Positions 61,496 through 64,000 of a stretch of 64,000 nt of DNA are shown one piece after another; position 1 is the first letter of the stretch, and each line of letters begins with the position of its first letter. The stretch is from Streptomyces coelicoflavus (GTDB lineage Bacteria > Actinomycetota > Actinomycetes > Streptomycetales > Streptomycetaceae). The notes below the pieces were generated by a model. That model searched no databases, was not told where the DNA came from, and was given only the letters and a program-made list of their open reading frames with translations. The position numbers and the translations under genes are program-made. The stretch spans positions 310,001 through 374,000 of the forward strand of contig NZ_BEWB01000002.1 of NCBI RefSeq assembly GCF_003112555.1. The letters are read 5' to 3'.

Positions 61496-62938
61496 TCACC
61501 CCTCCTCGGCGGCGGCCTTCCGCGCGGTGATCCGCTGCTTGACGAAGGCGACGACGAGGACGAGCGCGGCGACGAGCAGCGACAGCAGCACGGTGCTGCG
61601 CCCGTCGTGCTCGGTGTCGGTCAGCATGTAGCCGAGCACGAACACGATGACCGCGGCGGCCGCCCAGGTCAGATACGGGTACAGCCACATCCGCACGACC
61701 AGCTTCTCCGGCGTCTCCGCCTGGATGATCTTCCGCAGCCGCAGCTGTGAGAAGCAGATGGCCAGCCAGACGAAGAGGGCCACCGCACCCGAGGAGTTGA
61801 GCAGGAAGAGGAAGACCGTGTCGGGGAACTTGTAGTTGAAGAAGACCGCGACGAAGCCGAAGACGACGGACGACAGGATCGCCGTCTGCGGCACCCCGCG
61901 CCGGGTGGTCCGGGCGAAGGCCCTGGGCGCGTCCCCGCGCTCGCCGAGCGAGAACGCCATGCGGGAGGCCGTGTAGAGCCCCGAGTTGAGGCAGGACAGC
62001 ACCGACGTCAGCACGATGAAGTTCATGATCTGCCCGGCGTTCGGGATCCCGAGCGAGTCCAGGGCGGCGACGTAGGAGCCCTGGTCGACGATCGACTGCG
62101 AGTCCCAGGGCAGCAGCGCGACCACGACGAAGATGGAGCCGAGGTAGAAGACGGCGATGCGCCAGATGATGCTGTTGGTCGCCTTGGTGACGGCCCGCTG
62201 CGGGTCCTCGGACTCGCCGGCGGCGAGCGTGGGGATCTCGCTGCCCATGAACGAGAACACCACGAGCAGCACACCGGTGAGGACGGCCCCGGGCCCGTTC
62301 GGCAGGAACCCGCCGTGTTCCGTCAGGTTCCCGAGCCCCGCCTGCCCGCTGTCCACACCGGGCAGCACGCCGAACACGGCCAGCCCGCCGACGACGATGA
62401 ACGCGGCGATGGCGACGACCTTGATCCCGGCGAACCAGAACTCGAACTCGCCGTAGGAGCCGACGGAGGCGAGGTTGGTGGCGGTCAGCACGACCATCAC
62501 GATCAGCGCCCACCCCCACTGCGGCACGGCGGGTATCCAGCCCTCCAGGATCTTGGCCCCGGCGGTCGCCTCCACGGCCAGCACCACGACCCAGAAGAAC
62601 CAGTAGAGCCAGCCGATGGAGAACCCGGCCCAGGGGCCGAGCGCCCGGTCGGCGTGGGCGGAGAAGGAACCCGAGGTCGGGTTGGCGGCCGACATCTCCC
62701 CGAGCATCCGCATCACCAGCACCACGAGCGTGCCGACGAGGGCGTACGAGAGGAGGATGCCGGGTCCCGCGGTGGCGATTCCGGAACTGGACCCCACGAA
62801 CAGCCCGGCCCCGATGACGCCGCCGATGGCGATCATCGTGAGATGGCGGTTCTTGAGCCCGGCCTGAAGCCCGGACCCGGGGGACGACGGGTTCTCGGGC
62901 CCGTCCTCGGGCTTGGTCAGGGTCGGCTGCGAAGTCAT
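61496..62938 (-). CDS. Amino-acid permease, APC superfamily (GabP-like)
   Basis: A 480-residue APC transporter with twelve predicted helices, starting NRHLTMIAIGGVIGAGLFVGSSSGIATAGPGI and MRMLGEMSAANPTSGSFSAHADRALGPWAGF. It is clearly paralogous to the permease at 59029 (same motifs through RMLGEMSAA and WFAGIK/WFAALK) but differs throughout. The group GabP/AnsP/CycA is indicated; the substrate is not. ATG 62938 with AAAGGA about 11 bases upstream is used. The 208-bp region upstream is unusually AT-rich. Confidence 0.93.
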   Translation of the reverse strand: MTSQPTLTKPEDGPENPSSPGSGLQAGLKNRHLTMIAIGGVIGAGLFVGSSSGIATAGPGILLSYALVGTLVVLVMRMLGEMSAANPTSGSFSAHADRALGPWAGFSIGWLYWFFWVVVLAVEATAGAKILEGWIPAVPQWGWALIVMVVLTATNLASVGSYGEFEFWFAGIKVVAIAAFIVVGGLAVFGVLPGVDSGQAGLGNLTEHGGFLPNGPGAVLTGVLLVVFSFMGSEIPTLAAGESEDPQRAVTKATNSIIWRIAVFYLGSIFVVVALLPWDSQSIVDQGSYVAALDSLGIPNAGQIMNFIVLTSVLSCLNSGLYTASRMAFSLGERGDAPRAFARTTRRGVPQTAILSSVVFGFVAVFFNYKFPDTVFLFLLNSSGAVALFVWLAICFSQLRLRKIIQAETPEKLVVRMWLYPYLTWAAAAVIVFVLGYMLTDTEHDGRSTVLLSLLVAALVLVVAFVKQRITARKAAAEEG

Positions 62939-63146
62939 GGGGGGAGGGTTTCCTTTGCGCCGGTCGAGCACTTTCCCGTACGAGCGGTGTACGAGCCGCA
63001 CCAGTGAAACGGAGGCGAACGAATTCAGGAACCTTTGAATCCGGATCGTTACTTGAGCTTTTCCTGAGGTTCGAAAGTTTTACGTCTTCTTTTCCCAGCT
63101 GCCACCCGAGGAGTCCGCCTTACGGCCCCCGTGTCACACTCGACGC

Positions 63147-63632
63147 ATGCGCGTGTATCTCGGCTCGGACCATGCGGGCTTCGAACTCAAGAACCACCTC
63201 GTCGAGTGGCTCAGGGAAGCGGGCCACGAGCCCGTCGACTGCGGCCCGCACATCTACGACGCCCAGGACGACTACCCGCCCTTCTGCCTGCGCGCCGCCG
63301 AGCGCACGGCCGCGGACCAGGGCGCCCTCGGCATCGTGATCGGCGGCTCCGGCAACGGCGAGCAGATCGCGGCGAACAAGGTGAAGGGCGTGCGCGCGGC
63401 GCTGGCCTGGAGCGAGGAGACGGCGGCGCTGGGCCGCCAGCACAACGACGCCAACGTTGTGGCGGTCGGCGCCCGCATGCACACGCAGGACGAGGCGACG
63501 AAGTTCGTCGAGACCTTCCTCGCCACCCCGTTCTCCGGCGACGAACGGCACATCCGCCGGATCGACATGCTCTCGTCCTACGAGACCACGGGCGACCTCC
63601 CCCCGGTCCCGGCCCACCACCCGCAGCAGTAG
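63147..63632 (+). CDS. rpiB: Ribose-5-phosphate isomerase B
   Basis: A 161-residue RpiB/LacAB-family isomerase interconverting ribose-5-phosphate and ribulose-5-phosphate. The substrate motif is RVYLGSDHAGFELK; the phosphate loop region is GIVIGGSGNGEQIAANKVKGVRAALA; NDANVVAVGAR is a second binding element. Where E. coli RpiB has a catalytic cysteine, this sequence has GGSGNGE with Glu72, the arrangement known for the Mycobacterium-type enzyme. The next gene, a nei glycosylase, starts 145 bases further, as in mycobacteria. Confidence 0.94.
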   Translation: MRVYLGSDHAGFELKNHLVEWLREAGHEPVDCGPHIYDAQDDYPPFCLRAAERTAADQGALGIVIGGSGNGEQIAANKVKGVRAALAWSEETAALGRQHNDANVVAVGARMHTQDEATKFVETFLATPFSGDERHIRRIDMLSSYETTGDLPPVPAHHPQQ

Positions 63633-63777
63633 AAGACCCTGGAAGACCCCGGCACACGGACGCCGCCGACGCGAAGAACGCCGGCGGCGTCCGGGGTCGA
63701 GCCCCGGAACGATTCGAGCCTCTTGCCCCACCGAGTCGGGTGGACGGGCAAAGGCAGGGCAGGAAAGGACACCGCAC

Positions 63778-64000
63778 GTGCCAGAGGGGCACACGATCCA
63801 CCGGCTGGCGCAGGACCACACCGCCGCCTTCGCCGGGACGGCGGTCCGCGTCACCAGCCCCCAGGGCAAGTTCACGGACTCCGCCGCTCTCCTCGACGGC
63901 ACCGTCCTGACCGGCGCCGACGCCCACGGCAAACACCTCTTCCTCGGCTTCGGCGACCTCCATTGGGTCCACATCCACCTCGGACTCTTCGGCAAGGTCA
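63778..64000 (+). CDS. nei: Fpg/Nei-family DNA glycosylase, N-terminal part (3' end outside window)
   Basis: The first 74 codons of a bifunctional base-excision repair enzyme, cut by the window edge. The start MPEGHTIHRLAQDH provides the catalytic Pro2 and Glu3 after removal of Met1; the PEGHT form is typical of actinobacterial Nei proteins such as Rv2464c. SPQGKFTD and GKHLFLGFGDLHWVHIHLGLFGK follow the N-terminal beta-sandwich. It removes oxidised pyrimidines or other damaged bases from DNA. The GTG start has AGGAAAGGA upstream. The helix-two-turn-helix and zinc finger are not in the window. Confidence 0.9.
   Translation, partial: MPEGHTIHRLAQDHTAAFAGTAVRVTSPQGKFTDSAALLDGTVLTGADAHGKHLFLGFGDLHWVHIHLGLFGKV

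Overview
This is a 64 kb stretch of very high-GC chromosome from a Streptomyces species. The evidence is the extreme third-position GC bias, many GTG starts with GGAGG sites, and the gene content: a csn chitosan-oligosaccharide operon, a sodF with a Nur box, and mycothiol-type genes. Genes are packed on both strands. I see no tRNA, rRNA, insertion sequence, prophage or CRISPR array, so it reads as chromosomal core rather than a mobile island.

Layout. Positions 1-1624 hold the end of ettA (ABC-F translation factor), a hotdog thioesterase and a conserved hypothetical, translationally coupled. Positions 1667-8964 (minus) encode a three-gene FtsX/MacB-type ABC transporter whose ATPase carries a C-terminal AbrB-like domain. 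glbO and a PCMT-like methyltransferase follow. Positions 10632-22028 (minus) are a seven-gene signalling block: GlnX-like membrane protein, GlnH-like binding protein, an unrecognised 444-aa protein, PknG-type kinase, PP2C phosphatase, VWA protein and a zinc-ribbon/FHA protein with a collagen-like linker. Positions 22253-29008 (minus) are csnR-csnE-csnF-csnG-csnH-csnK for uptake and catabolism of glucosamine oligosaccharides, with the ROK operator upstream of csnR. Positions 29260-36735 hold mscS, an HNH protein, Uma2, a methyltransferase, an Rrf2/SDR divergent pair and a PadR-controlled ABC exporter. Positions 37012-42527 hold a small protein plus malQ, a small membrane protein, a MarR/EamA divergent pair and a LysR gene. 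Positions 42652-54401 hold the first pepN, a DUF1203 protein, asd, an ECF sigma factor with a membrane partner, an S8 protease, a serine hydrolase and an AbiEi/DUF559-like protein. Positions 54725-64000 hold the second pepN, a mycothiol-dependent nitroreductase homologue, sodF, two amino-acid permeases flanking bioY, rpiB and the start of a nei glycosylase.

How it fits together. From memory, the outer genes (ettA, thioesterase, hypothetical, glbO, then pepN, nitroreductase, rpiB, nei) match the order and relative strand of Rv2477c-Rv2464c in Mycobacterium tuberculosis. The roughly 45 kb between glbO and the second pepN is the Streptomyces-specific expansion. The most interesting part of it is the PknG block, which couples a presumed extracellular amino-acid sensor to a kinase, an adjacent phosphatase and a phosphothreonine reader. 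Clear regulatory sites are visible: a Nur box (sodF), a ROK palindrome (csnR), a PadR palindrome, a six-half-site array between the Rrf2 and SDR genes, and strong terminators between most convergent genes.
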